Shown here: positions 1 through 10,110 of the stretch, one piece after another
Layout: each line of letters begins with the position of its first letter
Numbering within the stretch: position 1 is the stretch's first letter
Source: Heloderma charlesbogerti
Lineage: Eukaryota; Chordata; Lepidosauria; Squamata; Helodermatidae
Assembly: GCA_026122225.1 (NCBI GenBank)
Contig: JANEZZ010002205.1
Span: forward strand, 1,358,001-1,422,000
Length of the DNA stretch: 64,000 nucleotides
Reading direction: 5' to 3'
The notes under the pieces: generated by a model
What the model was told of the DNA's origin: nothing
Database searches by the model: none
Seen by the model: the letters and a program-made list of their open reading frames with translations, nothing else
Translations under genes and position numbers: made by a program

Positions 1-2604
1 GAGGACGCTGTATACAGAGCATACCACCTCATAGAAGACGCTATATACAGAGCATACCATCCCATAGTGGACACTGTATACAGAGTATATCATCTCATAG
101 AGGACGCTGTATACAGACCATACCACCTCATAGAGGACACTGTATACAGAGCATACCACCTCATAGAGGACACTGTATACAGAGTATACCACCTCATAGA
201 GGACACTGTATACAGAGTATACCACCTCATAGAGGACACTGTATACAGAGTATACCATCGCATAGTGGACACTGTATACAGAGTATACCACCTCATAGAG
301 GACACTGTATACAGAGTATACCACCTCATAGAGGACACTGTATACAGAGTATACCACCTCATAGAGGACACTGTATACAGAGTATACCACCTCATAGAGG
401 ACACTGTATACAGAGTATACCACCTCATAGAGGACACTGTATACAGAGTACACCACCTCATAGAGGACACTGTATACAGAGTACACCACCTCATAGAGGA
501 CACTGTATACAGAGTATACCACCTCATAGAGGACACTGTATACAGAGTATACCACCTCATAGAGGACACTGTATACAGAGTTTACCACCTCATAGAGGAC
601 ACTGTATACAGAGTATACCATCGCATAGTGGACACTGTATACAGAGTACACTCATAGAGACCTTACAGATACCATCATAGAGGACACTGTATACAGAGTA
701 TACCATCTCATAGAGGACACTGTATACAGAGTATACCACCTCATAGAGGACAGTGTATACAGAGTATACCACCTCATAGAGGACACTGTATACAGAGTAT
801 ACCACCTCATAGAGGACACTGTATACAGAGTATACCACCTCATAGAGGACACTGTATACAGAGTACACCACCTCATAGAGGACACTGTATACAGAGTATA
901 CCACCTCATAGAGGACACTGTATACAGAGTATACCATCCCATAGAGGACAGTGTATACAGAGTATACCATCCCATAGTGGACACTGTATACAGAGTATAC
1001 CACCTCATAGAGGACACTGTATACAGAGTATACCACCTCATAGAGGACACTGTATACAGACCATACCACCTCATAGAGGATGCTGTATACAGAGCATACC
1101 ATCCCATAGTGGACACTGTATACAGAGTATACCACCTCATAGAGGACGCTGTATACAGAGTACACCACCTCATAGAGGACACTGTATACAGAGTATACCA
1201 CCTCATAGAGGACACTGTATACAGAGTATACCACCTCATAGAGGACACTGTATACAGAGTATACCACCTCATAGAGGACACTGTATACAGAGTATACCAC
1301 CTCATAGTGGACACTGTATACAGAGTATACCACCTCATAGAGGACACTGTATACAGAGCATACCACCTCATAGAGGACACTGTATACAGAGCATACCATC
1401 CCATAGTGGACACTGTATACAGACTATACCACCTCATAGAGGACACTGTATACAGAGTATACCACCTCATAGAGGACACTGTATACAGAGTATACCACCT
1501 CATAGAGGACACTGTATACAGAGTATACCACCTCATAGAGGACACTGTATACAGACCATACCACCTCATAGAGGATGCTGTATACAGACCATACCATCCC
1601 ATAGTGGACACTGTATACAGACCATACCACCTCATAGAGGACACTGTATACAGAGTATACCACCTCATAGAGGACGCTGTATACAGACCATACCACCTCA
1701 TAGAGGACGCTGTATACAGAGCATACCATCCCATAGTGGACACTGTATACAGAGTATATCATCTCATAGTGGACGCTGTATATAGACCATACCACCTCAT
1801 AGAGGACGCTGTATACAGAGCATACCATCCCATAGTGGACACTGTATACAGAGTATATCATCTCATAGAGGACGCTGTATACAGAGCATACCACCTCATA
1901 GAGGACGCTGTATACAGAGCATCCCATCCCATAGTGGACACTGTATACAGAGTATACCACCTCATAGAGGACACTGTATACAGAGTATACCACCTCATAG
2001 AGGACACTGTATACAGAGTATACCACCTCATAGAGGACACTGTATACAGAGTACACCACCTCATAGAGGACACTGTATACAGAGTACACCACCTCATAGA
2101 GGACACTGTATACAGAGTATACCACCTCATAGAGGACACTGTATACAGAGTATACCACCTCATAGAGGACAGTGTATACAGAGTATACCACCTCATAGAG
2201 GACACTGTATACAGAGTATACCACCTCATAGAGGACACTGTATACAGAGTATACCACCTCATAGAGGACACTGTATACAGAGTACACCACCTCATAGAGG
2301 ACACTGTATACAGAGTATACTACCTCATAGAGGACACTGTATACAGAGTATACCACCTCATAGAGGACAGTGTATACAGAGTATACCACCTCATAGAGGA
2401 CACTGTATACAGAGCATACCACCTCATAGAGGACACTGTATACAGAGTTTACCACCTCATAGAGGACACTGTATACAGAGTATACCATCCCATAGTGGAC
2501 ACTGTATACAGAGTATACCACCTCATAGAGGACACTGTATACAGAGTACACCACCTCATAGAGGACACTGTATACAGAGTATATCACCTCATAGAGGACA
2601 CTGC
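1..2604. repeat. 33-bp minisatellite array, about 79 units, open at the left window edge
   Basis: The block is head-to-tail copies of a 33-bp unit. Each unit has two GTATAC palindromes separated by AGA, then CACCTCATAGAGGACACT. Variants recur: CATCCCATAGTGG for CACCTCATAGAGG, and agCATAC or acCATAC for agTATAC. Register is kept except for one disruption near 650-675. Because 33 is divisible by three and the unit lacks stops in several frames, long 11-residue-periodic open frames arise on both strands (for example 977-2641 + and 1424-2626 -). I treat these as by-products of the repeat, not genes. The array ends sharply at 2604 against non-repetitive sequence. Its left end lies outside the window. 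Confidence 0.97.
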
Positions 2605-2932
2605 CTTGGCTCCGATGATCAAGCACTTTGGCAATTATTAAAAAACTTGCTGATGAACCATGGCTGTTCCCAACAATTTTCTTGTTGAAATGTTGTTGTG
2701 TTTTTTATAATGTTATATTGCTTTATTATTTGCTGTAAACTGCTTCAGGGTTTTTAAAGTGCAAAGTGTTAAACGAATATTCTAAAATAATATATGCCAG
2801 TTTCACATACTTCGCTTTTTGTGCACTCGTGCAGAGTTGCGGGGGGGACGTAACTCTGTTTTTCTTCTCCCACTTTTCATGACTTGCACTCAGATAGCTA
2901 ATGAAGGAGTGGACTCGAATCTTCCATTTTCG
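2605..2932. other. AT-rich spacer, possible decayed L2-like LINE tail
   Basis: No coding potential is seen. Around 2690-2795 the order 'TTTATTATTTGCTGTAAACTGC' (in part), then an AT-rich run, resembles the 3' ends of squamate L2-like LINEs, but it is too decayed to assign firmly. Confidence 0.3.
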
Positions 2933-2940
2933 CCCTAAGG

Positions 2941-3295
2941 TAGGGATGGTGGAGAAATCTGCTGTGGATTCAAATCGGGCCGGATTCTCATAAATCTGAC
3001 CTCCGAAGTCTGCAATGAACCTCCCCTACCCACCTCCAGATCCGTTGGATTTCCCACTGGGCACTCTCCAGTGCTGTTGGTGCCACCAAGGCCCTTCCGC
3101 CCCATGCCAGTGGTCAAGGGCTTCCTTAACAGCTGGCATGGGGAAGAGTCACTGTGTGGCCAGGAGGAGAGCTACCCTGCGAAATCTGATGGATGCAGTA
3201 CAGCTCTAGGGAAATGCGCAGGGCCCCAAGCATCCTGGATTTCCCTGCCGCAGACCTCCCCCTGGACCGGAAGTTGCAGGGTTCATACATCCCTC
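2941..3295. mobile_element. hAT-type MITE, TAGGGATG family (355 bp)
   Basis: It starts TAGGGATGG and ends with a CATCCCTC terminus (expected CATCCCTA, last base changed). It is flanked by an exact 8-bp direct repeat CCCTAAGG at 2933-2940 and 3296-3303. An 8-bp duplication with TAGGG-type ends fits the hAT superfamily. The interior has no transposase frame, so it is non-autonomous. It sits just beyond the 3' end of the capping protein gene. Confidence 0.85.
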
Positions 3296-3357
3296 CCCTA
3301 AGGCTTATCAACGGTAACGACCATGTTTTGTTCTTGTTTTCATCACACCGCTCTTCC

Positions 3358-3363
3358 TTTATT
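3358..3363 (-). terminator. Candidate polyadenylation signal for the capping protein gene
   Basis: TTTATT on the plus strand reads AATAAA on the minus strand, about 90 bases beyond the stop codon of the gene ending at 3450. Position and orientation suit a short 3' UTR. This is a motif match only. Confidence 0.45.
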
Positions 3364-3449
3364 ACTCCTTTACTTTAAAAGATTATTCCAAACAATCCAT
3401 CCCCACTTTTTTTTTTCTCTGCTCAGTTAATCTTCTTTCAGCTGGACTT

Positions 3450-4328
3450 TCACTGGATGGCACGAGCCTCCACAGTCTTTGCCATCACGACCTTCTCCCA
3501 GTCAAGGCTGGTGTGGGTGATGGGTAACTGCCTCCGAAAGGACTTCACGTAGGTGCCATTCATGTGCTGATACTCTTCCATTAGCCCATGCTGGATATCA
3601 CTTTCCGCTTTTGCTACCAGCTTCGCAAAGTCTTGGGCCGTCTGGGTCTCGTCGGTGGTGACCAGCAGAGTCTCCTCTACATCCTTGAGGACCCTCAGAT
3701 GGGCATTGCCATCCTCATAGTAGTGCGCTTGAACCATGATGGCCCCAGTCACCTGGGTGGAAGTGGAGGCAGGAGCCAAGGCAAAAGTCCATTCTGACTT
3801 CCACAGCCCATTCCAGAAGGCTGAGGGCTTGTGCTGGTGGCTTTCAATGCAAGCCACAAAGATCTTCCGCACAGCTGTGTCCTTGATGAAGACACTGCAA
3901 AGCCCCTCAGGGTAGTGGTTGCAAATGTAGGCCTTCAGAGCCTCGTGAAGTGCTTTCCTCCATACCTCCCCTTTCTCGTCCTCTTCAGGGTGAGCCTGGA
4001 AATCGCTCGGCATTCTCCTCAGATGATCGTACTTGAAGGAGACCTGGTTCTGAGGGTCCAGGAAGCGGTTCTCCTCTAGCTCGTTGTGACGGGTCAGCAA
4101 CACCTCACACTCTTCTGCTTGGACTGGAGTAAAATGGTCCTTGTTGTGCACAGCACAAAGACTGGCCGCTTCCTCACACATCATGGCGTCATCATCCACC
4201 AGCATGCGCAAGTCACTGAAGGCCTCGTTGAACTCTCCAGGGGGGGCTTGCTTCAAGAGCTGCCTCACCACCTGGACTTTATCTGGCTGGGCGAGGATGT
4301 GGTCTCCAGACAATTGCTCTTTCGACAT
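3450..4328 (-). CDS. CAPZA3: F-actin-capping protein subunit alpha, CAPZA3-like, single exon
   Basis: This 292-residue protein is homologous throughout to capping protein alpha. CapZ alpha/beta dimers cap actin barbed ends; CAPZA3 is the sperm-type alpha form and is intronless in mammals. Visible signatures are QAPPGEF near residue 26, SFKYDHLR, a YICNHYPEG block, ACIESHQHKPSAFWNGLWKS, QVTGAIMVQAHYYEDGN, and RRQLPITHTSLDWEKV near the C-terminus, which is the conserved actin-binding tail region. 'QVTG.I.VQAH' and 'R.LL.QAPPGEF' favour CAPZA3 over CAPZA1/2. Length matches the family (human CAPZA3 is 299). I chose the ATG at 4328 (MSKEQLSG) because it starts near the family N-terminus and has A at -3. 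The frame stays open upstream to an ATG at 4439 (37 extra residues). There are no internal stops or shifts. Absence of introns fits CAPZA3 and does not imply a dead retrocopy. Separation from a CAPZA1/2 retrogene rests on my recall of family motifs. Confidence 0.85.
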   Translation of the reverse strand: MSKEQLSGDHILAQPDKVQVVRQLLKQAPPGEFNEAFSDLRMLVDDDAMMCEEAASLCAVHNKDHFTPVQAEECEVLLTRHNELEENRFLDPQNQVSFKYDHLRRMPSDFQAHPEEDEKGEVWRKALHEALKAYICNHYPEGLCSVFIKDTAVRKIFVACIESHQHKPSAFWNGLWKSEWTFALAPASTSTQVTGAIMVQAHYYEDGNAHLRVLKDVEETLLVTTDETQTAQDFAKLVAKAESDIQHGLMEEYQHMNGTYVKSFRRQLPITHTSLDWEKVVMAKTVEARAIQ

Positions 4329-4501
4329 GATGGCTTTGCTTGCAAAGGCAAATCTGGGAATCCTGGAGACTGCTGGCCTGAAGGTGAAAAAGACCCAAAG
4401 GGCTGACTTAAAATACATTACAGCAGCATGCTGAACCATTGCCACTGGAAGCCTCCTAGAATCCAACAGTAGTTCAAACCTTCTCCATTCAGCCTTAATC
4501 A

Positions 4502-4523
4502 GATGATGACTTCAGTCATCATC
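4502..4523 (-). promoter_or_regulatory. Perfect 9-bp inverted repeat upstream of the capping protein gene
   Basis: GATGATGAC-TTCA-GTCATCATC is an exact inverted repeat with a 4-base loop, about 175 bp upstream of the chosen start. TGAC and GTCA halves resemble CREB/AP-1 family half-sites, but no canonical TGACGTCA is present. Regulatory use is a guess. Confidence 0.25.
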
Positions 4524-4565
4524 ATGTGAAGCATAGGCATGGACTCACATCATGGAAGGCATTGT

Positions 4566-4757
4566 CGTTAGAGCAAGACGACAATGGAAGCAATTACCCA
4601 GGGAAGTGGTGGGCTCCCCCACACTGGAGATATTCAAGACGAGGCTGGACAGCCATCTGTCAGGGATGCTCTGACTTGGATTCCTGCATTGAGCAGGGGG
4701 TTGGACTCGATGGCCTTGTAGGCCCCTTCCAACCCTACTAATCTATGATTCTATGAT
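4566..4757 (+). mobile_element. CR1 LINE 3' end, 5'-truncated (ATTCTATG type)
   Basis: It carries the last codons of CR1 ORF2 (CGACAATGGAAGC...GAGGCTGGACAGCC), then the 3' UTR with GGGTTGGACTCGATGGCC and CCCCTTCCAACCCTACTA, and ends ATTCTATGATT. Several longer copies in this window show the full context. It lies upstream of the capping protein gene in opposite orientation. Confidence 0.9.
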
Positions 4758-5005
4758 TGATCCAGGTGTCAACCATATTCGTTTACAAGATACAGAGCAA
4801 GAAATGTTTCCAGCTCAGTTCAAACTGAGCAACCACAAATGATTGTGTCAATTCAATGACTAAACCACAGGATAATCTTTTCCCCCATACATTTCGCTTC
4901 AAGGTTCCCTTTTTCTTCCTTTAAGAGCAACAACAGCCAGTAAGGAAGAAGCCACCCAAGGTTGTGAAACAGTGTGCAAGTGAATTGTTAACAGGTAGTT
5001 TGAAT
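4758..5005. other. Unrecognised spacer ending in a MITE target duplication
   Basis: I see no coding or repeat signature. The last eight bases (4998-5005, GTTTGAAT) are the left target duplicate of the following element. Confidence 0.5.
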
Positions 5006-5425
5006 TAGGAATGGTGCAGGCACCCAGTTCCATCTGGGAATCTGGTGGAAATGCTCCCCCCTGCCTGTGCCCCCGAGCCTCACTTACCGAGCCCCTGCCC
5101 CACTCACCCCTGCCATCTCACTACCACACTCACCCGAGCGGTGGCGTTAAGCTCCACGATCACCATTTTTCGGAAAACAGTGGCAATCACGAAAAAGCGC
5201 ATATAGGCAAGATTACAGGTGTTTGCCTGCCTGCGCTTTTTCATGAACACCATTTTATTTTTCCAAAAATGGTGATCGTGGAGCTCAACAAGGACGCCAG
5301 GGTGAGTTCAGGTGGCATGGAGAGCGGCGGGGAGCTCGAGCATGGGTCTGGGTGTACGTGAGCATGGGCAGGTGCTGGGTGGGTGCTCAGACAACCCAGA
5401 CGGCGGGGGCGGCCACTCATCCCTA
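5006..5425. mobile_element. hAT-type MITE with a long internal hairpin (420 bp)
   Basis: It starts TAGGAATGG and ends TCATCCCTA. An exact 8-bp duplication GTTTGAAT flanks it (4998-5005 and 5426-5433). The interior at about 5148-5291 is a large imperfect inverted repeat: AGCTCCACGATCACCATTTT on the left is matched by AAAATGGTGATCGTGGAGCT on the right, with inner arms AAAAAGCGCA and TGCGCTTTTT. There is no transposase frame. Confidence 0.88.
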
Positions 5426-5525
5426 GTTTGAATCCACACCCACAAGATTAACTACAACAAAGCAAGGATGCAGGGTTTAGTGGGAGTTTTCTTGTGATCT
5501 CAGCCTGGTAACAAGGAAGTCAACC

Positions 5526-5584
5526 CAGAGAGCTTCGGCTATTGGGCGGTATAGAAATGAAATAAAATAAATAAATAAATAAAT
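5526..5584 (+). mobile_element. L2-like LINE 3' tail
   Basis: AGAGAGCTTCGGCTATTGGG followed by CGGTATAGAAATG and (AAATA)n is the usual 3' terminus of a squamate LINE that I read as L2-like. The same tail recurs on the minus strand at 53685-53755 and near 62120. Family assignment is by recall. Confidence 0.55.
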
Positions 5585-5585
5585 C

Positions 5586-6583
5586 AACCCAAAAAGATAA
5601 GGAGCAATGGAATGTGTGTAAATGCGCTGCTGTTGCTGGTGAGTAGCATGCTTTAGATTTAGATTCCTGTTTGTTTGTTTGTTAGTTTGTTTGTTTAAAA
5701 AGCTATATGAAGATAGAACTATTATTAAACACTTTGGAGCCCTACATAGCCATGTACTAGATCCCTGGGTTTCTTCAGGCCACTCACTATCTCACACCTC
5801 AACCACAAGGTTTTTGTGAGATTTTGGTGGGGTGGTGATGGTGGTGGGATCCCATTTGACCTCATGGAGTAGCCTCTGATGTGTTCAATGCATAACAGTG
5901 CAAAACCTTTGAACTGTGCTTGGTTTCAGCAGATCTTTTATAAACCCACTCTGAATGAATGAAAACACTAAAATGTCCTAAAAGACTAAACTATTCTCAC
6001 TTTCTCACCTTTACTTTCCTCAAGGATAAAATCATGGGATGACATTGGAGAGTAGGTAATCCCATCCCTTTTCTGCAATGTTAGAAGTTGGCAATTGACA
6101 ACAAAATCCTACCCCAAGAGAAAAACACTTCATCGGACAGCAGCAGTGTAAGGGAGACCACAGACATCCACTACATCTCCAGAGTGATCCCAAGCGGATG
6201 AGGAGGAAAGAAGCAAATGTGAAAGCGCCAAGTGGCGGATCCATATTTCCATACACAAATCACCTTCTCATAAAAAGAATGTAAAAAAAAACTACTGTAC
6301 TTCAGCAGACCTACATCCATCTAGTGCACCCGGTTGAACAGGCAAGTAGCCTTAGCTTTTCCTTCATCTATCAAGCCAAGGAGGAGACCAACCTGGCCCA
6401 TCCATTGGCCAGGGAAGGAGAGGTTGCAGGGCGGTCATTTCCCCCTCCCTGCCAGAAAGAACACCGGCTCCAACAGGCAGTTGCTCTGCTGGGACTGCAG
6501 AAGGAAGAGGGAACAGCACTCTGGCTGCATCCGTTGGCCAAAGGAACAAGAGCCACCAATCGCTACTCGAGCAACATCATCAG
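5586..6583. other. Unrecognised sequence with a short GTTT repeat
   Basis: A (GTTT)n run lies near 5668-5697. Short open frames occur (for example 6032-6256 - and 6334-6786 +) without recognisable domains. I assign nothing else. 6576-6583 (ATCATCAG) is the left target duplicate of the next element. Confidence 0.4.
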
Positions 6584-8246
6584 TAGAGATATTAGAGAAT
6601 TCCGCCACGGACTCCAGTGAGGCCGGATTCTTTAGAATCCACCCTCCCCAGAGTCCATGGAGGAATGGAGCAATCCCCCCTTCCACCCCGCTGAATCCCC
6701 CTGGGATGGAGCCTACCTTTGTTAGCCATCCGCTGCCCTGCGAATGGCTTCCCTGGTCTGCGGCTGCCATTTCCATTCTACTTTAGCTGTGATAGGCTAC
6801 GTAAGTATTTACGTAGCCTATCACAGCTACCGCAGGGACGTAAATGGTGTAGCGGCCAATACGTGATAGGCTACATATATATTTACGTAGCCCATCACGG
6901 CAAAAGGCAGGGATGCAAATGGCGTAACGGCCTCCATTTGCATTCCCGCCTTTTGCCGTGATAGGCTACATAAATATATACGTAGCCTATCATGGCTACT
7001 GCAGGGATGCAAATGGCAGCTGCTACAGCAGCCGCCATTTGCGGCCGCAGCCCAGCATAGGGATGGCAGAGAATTCCGCCACGGATCTCGGGGAGGCTGA
7101 ATGCCAGTGCATTCGGCCCCCCAAAATCTGTGGCAGAACGGCCTGCCCCCCCGTCCCCCCCCCCGCTGATCCCCCCGGGACGAGACTTACTTGGGGCGGA
7201 TCTTCCGGGCGGTGGCGGCTCCGGCGGCAGCTTCAGCGGTGGTGGCTGCGGCGGCTGGTCTTCCGACCAGCTGCCACCGCCATCATTTGCAGTTTTTTTG
7301 TGTTTTTTTACACACATGTGATAGGCTACGTACGTTTTTACGTAGCCTAAAATATCTGGGTAAAAAAAAAAGGCGTACGCAAATGGCGGCAGCTATGCTA
7401 TTTGCGTTCCCCTTATTTTCACCATCTTAGTCTACGTAAATATTTACGTAGATTAAGACATCAAAAATAAGGAACGCAAATGGCGGTGGCCATAGCCACC
7501 GCCATTTGCGTACGCGGGTTGTTGTTGTTTTTTCCCAGAGCCCTCCGCGGCCGGAAATCTGGCTGCGGACGGCTCTGGCCTGGCTGAGATGCGTTCCTTA
7601 TTTTGTTCCTGGCTGAGATGCGTTGCTTATTTTGGGCTGTCTTAGTCTACGTAAATAATTACATAGACTAAGACGGCAAAAATAAGGGGAACGCAAATAG
7701 CGTCCACTACACTATTTGCATTCCCCTTATTTTCGCCGTCTTAGTCTACGTAAATATTTACATAGATTAAGACATCAAAAATAAGGAATGCAAATGGTGG
7801 TGGCCGTAGCCGCCGCCATTTGCGTACGCGGGTTGTTGGGTTTTTTTCCCCAGAGCCCTCCGCGGCCGGAAATCCGGCTGCGGACAGCTCTGGCCTGGCT
7901 GGGCCTGGCCGGCTGCTCCGCGGAGCTGCCGCGGAGCACAGCCGGCCATGGAGGATTCCGGGGGAGAGGAACAGAGCACCTCCCCTGCCGTTGAGGATTC
8001 CGGGGGGAAGGACGGAACGCCTCCCCTCCACCATAAACATAATCCACGAACAGGTAAGTGATTTTCGTACATCCCTAGCCCAGCAGCGGACAAATGTCCG
8101 GCTGCGGGCGGCCCTGGCTGGCAGCTCTGCGGGCCCTTCGCAGAGTGGAGCTGGCCAGGGAGGATTCTGAGGGGGGGGAAACAGATCGCCTCCCCCCCCC
8201 AGCAGACAGCCCCAGAAGAAAGGGGTAAGTAATCCGTACACCCCTA
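6584..8246. mobile_element. Outer hAT-type MITE of a nested pair
   Basis: The left end TAGAGATATTAGAGAATTCC is a variant of TAGGGATGTCAGAGAATT; the right end is ACACCCCTA. The flanks ATCATCAG (6576-6583) and ATCACCAG (8247-8254) match at 7 of 8 bases. It is split by a second element at 7058-8077. The left half carries hairpin modules centred near 6806, 6880 and 6975 (arms GATAGGCTACGTAA and complement) alternating with GCAAATGGCG/CCATTTGC modules. No transposase is present. Confidence 0.8.
7058..8077. mobile_element. Inner hAT-type MITE inserted in a related MITE (1020 bp)
   Basis: It runs from TAGGGATGGCAGAGAATTCC to CGTACATCCCTA. An exact 8-bp duplication GCCCAGCA (7050-7057 and 8078-8085) marks insertion into the outer copy. 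It has hairpin modules with TACGTA cores near 7335, 7447, 7662 and 7757, and an internal duplication: about 7436-7600 is repeated at about 7738-7900, each with a palindrome, a GCCATTTGCGTACGCGGGTT segment and a CCCAGAGCCCTCCGCGGCCG segment. Confidence 0.88.
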
Positions 8247-8254
8247 ATCACCAG

Positions 8255-8830
8255 CAAAGGACGACCAGCCTGGCCTGAAGTGCATTTAAATGCTCAATGA
8301 GAGCTCGCCACCTCATTCTGGCCTTGAAGTACTGATCTCCTGCGTCTTCCTTTCCCCTCCACTCCCCTTCCCTTGCGTGTTTTGCCTTTTTAGTTTGTAA
8401 GCCTGCCCTGATGGCAGGATCTGTCTGTCTGTCTGTCTGTCTCTTTTTTTTACAGATGTGAGCAGCTTTGGGAGACGACAATTGTCTGAAAAAGGGGATA
8501 AAAATAAGTAAATAAAATAAATAATCTATTTGTCTTCTCTCTCTTCTTTGTTCTGCATATTCCCATTCCAGCCTTGCAAAAATATGGCCCTTCCTCTCAG
8601 CAACCTCAGCAAAAGCTCTGCTCCGTGCCCTGTCATCTCTCGCTATGCCAAGTTCAGGCTCCTCCTCCCTCGTCTTCCGTTATCCCACCTTGGTGTCCTC
8701 ATCTGCATCCAGCACTCTGCTGCCAAAGGCATCCAGCTCACATCACATCACTCTGATCACACAACTCCTCTCCCTAAGTCCCTTCCTTCCCCCTTATCAC
8801 TCAGCTCTTCTGTCCTGACACATCCTTACC
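8255..8830 (+). mobile_element. Probable decayed L2-like LINE sequence
   Basis: TTTGTAAGCCTGCCCTGATG, a (CTGT)n run, then GGGGATAAAAATAAG with (AAATA)n at 8490-8525 follow the order of an L2-like 3' end. 8530-8830 has a short frame resembling LINE-derived sequence, but I cannot place it confidently. Confidence 0.35.
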
Positions 8831-9118
8831 ACAGAGTGTAGTGATGGCCACCAATTTGGACGGCTTTAAAAGGGGGTTGGGCAAATTCCTGGAGGAGAAG
8901 GCTATCAATGGCTACTAGTCCTGATGGCTCTGTGCTACCTCCAGGACCAGAGGCAGTGAGCCTATGTACACCAGTTGCTGGGGAACATGGGTGGGAGGGT
9001 GCTGTTGCACTCGTGTCCTGCTTGTGGGTTTCCCATGCTGGTGGGCCACTGTATGAACAGAAGGCTGGACTAGGTGGACCCTTGGCCTGATCCAGCAGGG
9101 CTCTTCTGACGTTCTTAT
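8831..9118 (+). mobile_element. CR1-like LINE 3' end, second subtype (TTCTTATG type)
   Basis: It encodes the terminal 'VMATNLDGFKRGL' region, then CCATCAATGGCTAC-like and TGGCCTGATCCAGCAGGG 3' UTR sequence ending CTTCTGACGTTCTTA. It belongs to the same subtype as 11640-13790, 54542-55125, 58431-58840 and 59621-60216. Confidence 0.85.
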
Positions 9119-9167
9119 CTCTGCTTCTGATAGTGGCTCCTCCAACTCCACCTGGCTCCTTGTGTGA

Positions 9168-9428
9168 GGCAGCGTGGTGTAGTGGCAAAAGCATTGGACT
9201 GGGAGTCAGGAGATCCGGGTTCTAGTCCCCACTCAGCCATGGAAGCTCACTGGGTGACTTTGGGCCAGTCACTGCCTCTCAGCCCAACCCACCTCACAGG
9301 GTTGTTGTTGTGAGGATAAAATGGAGGACTATGTACGCCACCTTGGTTTCCTTAAGGAGGAAAACAGGGGGGATATAAATGTAATAAATGAATGAATGAA
9401 TGAATGAATGAATGAATGAATGAATAAA
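9168..9428 (+). mobile_element. tRNA-derived SINE, Sauria-type, full length
   Basis: The tRNA-like head has GTGGTGTAGTGGCAAAAGC (A-box region) and GGTTCTAGTCCCC (B box). The body holds CATGGAAGCTCACTGGGTGA, GTTGTTGTTGTGAGGATAAA and the tail GATATAAATGTAATAAATG, followed by an (ATGA)n microsatellite at about 9388-9426. The name Sauria SINE is by recall; the pol III-type architecture is visible directly. Confidence 0.85.
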
Positions 9429-9509
9429 ATCCTTGACTGGCCAATGTTCTCCTGCTCCACCTCTTCTTCCTTCCCTGCTTGGAACTGCCCCCCCGCCCCC
9501 CGGACACCT

Positions 9510-9760
9510 GTTTGATGCCACCGCTCTGAATTGCTTCAAGTCCCTCCTCAAAACCCACCTTTTCCATGAAGCCTTTGGCACAATCCTTTTGCCCCCATGC
9601 CCAACTGCAGCCTTCACCCAACCTGATGCCCTCCCTGTGTGTTGGACTCCAACTGATTCCCAGACAACATTGGCCATGCTGGCTGGGAATTATGGGAGTG
9701 GAGGCCATCAAATCTGGGGGGTGGGGGGGCTTTAGGTTGGATGAAGGCTGCCCTAGTGCA
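9510..9760 (+). mobile_element. LINE C-terminal remnant plus a GGGA(A/G)T(T/G)-type MITE
   Basis: 9510-9600 encodes a 'FKSLLKTHLFHEAFG' motif typical of the C-terminal end of L2-like LINE polyproteins. 9640-9760 (TGGACTCCAACTGATTCCCA...TGGGAATTATGGGAGTGGAG) is a foldback repeat; relatives lie at 39438-39500 and 50067-50133. Confidence 0.5.
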
Positions 9761-9847
9761 ACAAAGGCTGTAAGCAAGCATAAGCAGATGTAACTGAAAC
9801 TATTATCCATATTATAACAACACATAACCCTTATTACAGCTCATGTC

Positions 9848-10010
9848 CCAGAGCATAGTCTAAATGCACACCAGGCAGCCACCTTGCTGAAGCTAAGCAG
9901 GCCTGGGTCTGGTCAGTGCTTGGAGGAGAGACCACCCGGGAACAACATGGAGCCACCTTGAGTTCTACGATGGAAGAAAGGTGGGATATAAGTGTAATGA
10001 ATAAATAATA
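9848..10010 (+). mobile_element. 5S rRNA-headed SINE
   Basis: GCTGAAGCTAAGCAGG and CAGTGCTTGGAGGAGAGACC reproduce the internal control region of 5S rRNA (A box, intermediate element, C box). The body AGCCACCTTGAGTTC and tail GGGATATAAGTGTAATGAAT are shared with the two copies at 10111 and 17067. It is retroposed 5S sequence, not a functional 5S gene. Confidence 0.85.
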
Positions 10011-10021
10011 GTTTGATAGAT

Positions 10022-10064
10022 GATAGATTAGGTAGGCAGGTAGGTAGGTAGGTAGATGATAGAC

Positions 10065-10109
<45 letters not shown>

Positions 10110-10110
10110 T
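10022..10110. repeat. Tetranucleotide microsatellites (GTAG)n and (GATA)n
   Basis: About five GTAG units are followed by roughly eleven GATA units. This tract separates two 5S-headed SINE copies and may have grown from a SINE tail. Confidence 0.9.

Noticed and set aside
67..2641. Long open frames (up to 554 residues) on both strands of the first 2.6 kb
   Set aside because: They are pure 11-residue periodic readings of a 33-bp repeat, open in several frames at once, with no unique domain.
6334..6786. 150-residue plus-strand frame
   Set aside because: It runs into the left part of a MITE and has no domain; most likely chance in GC-rich sequence.
6785..7000. CRISPR-like array from repeated palindromes
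   Set aside because: Spacing is irregular, the 'spacers' are themselves repeated palindromes, and the genome is vertebrate.
7741..8241. 166-residue minus-strand frame
   Set aside because: It lies wholly within nested MITE sequence and reads through hairpin modules.
9168..9260. A tRNA gene
   Set aside because: The tRNA-like part lacks a coherent cloverleaf and is joined to a SINE body repeated elsewhere in the window.
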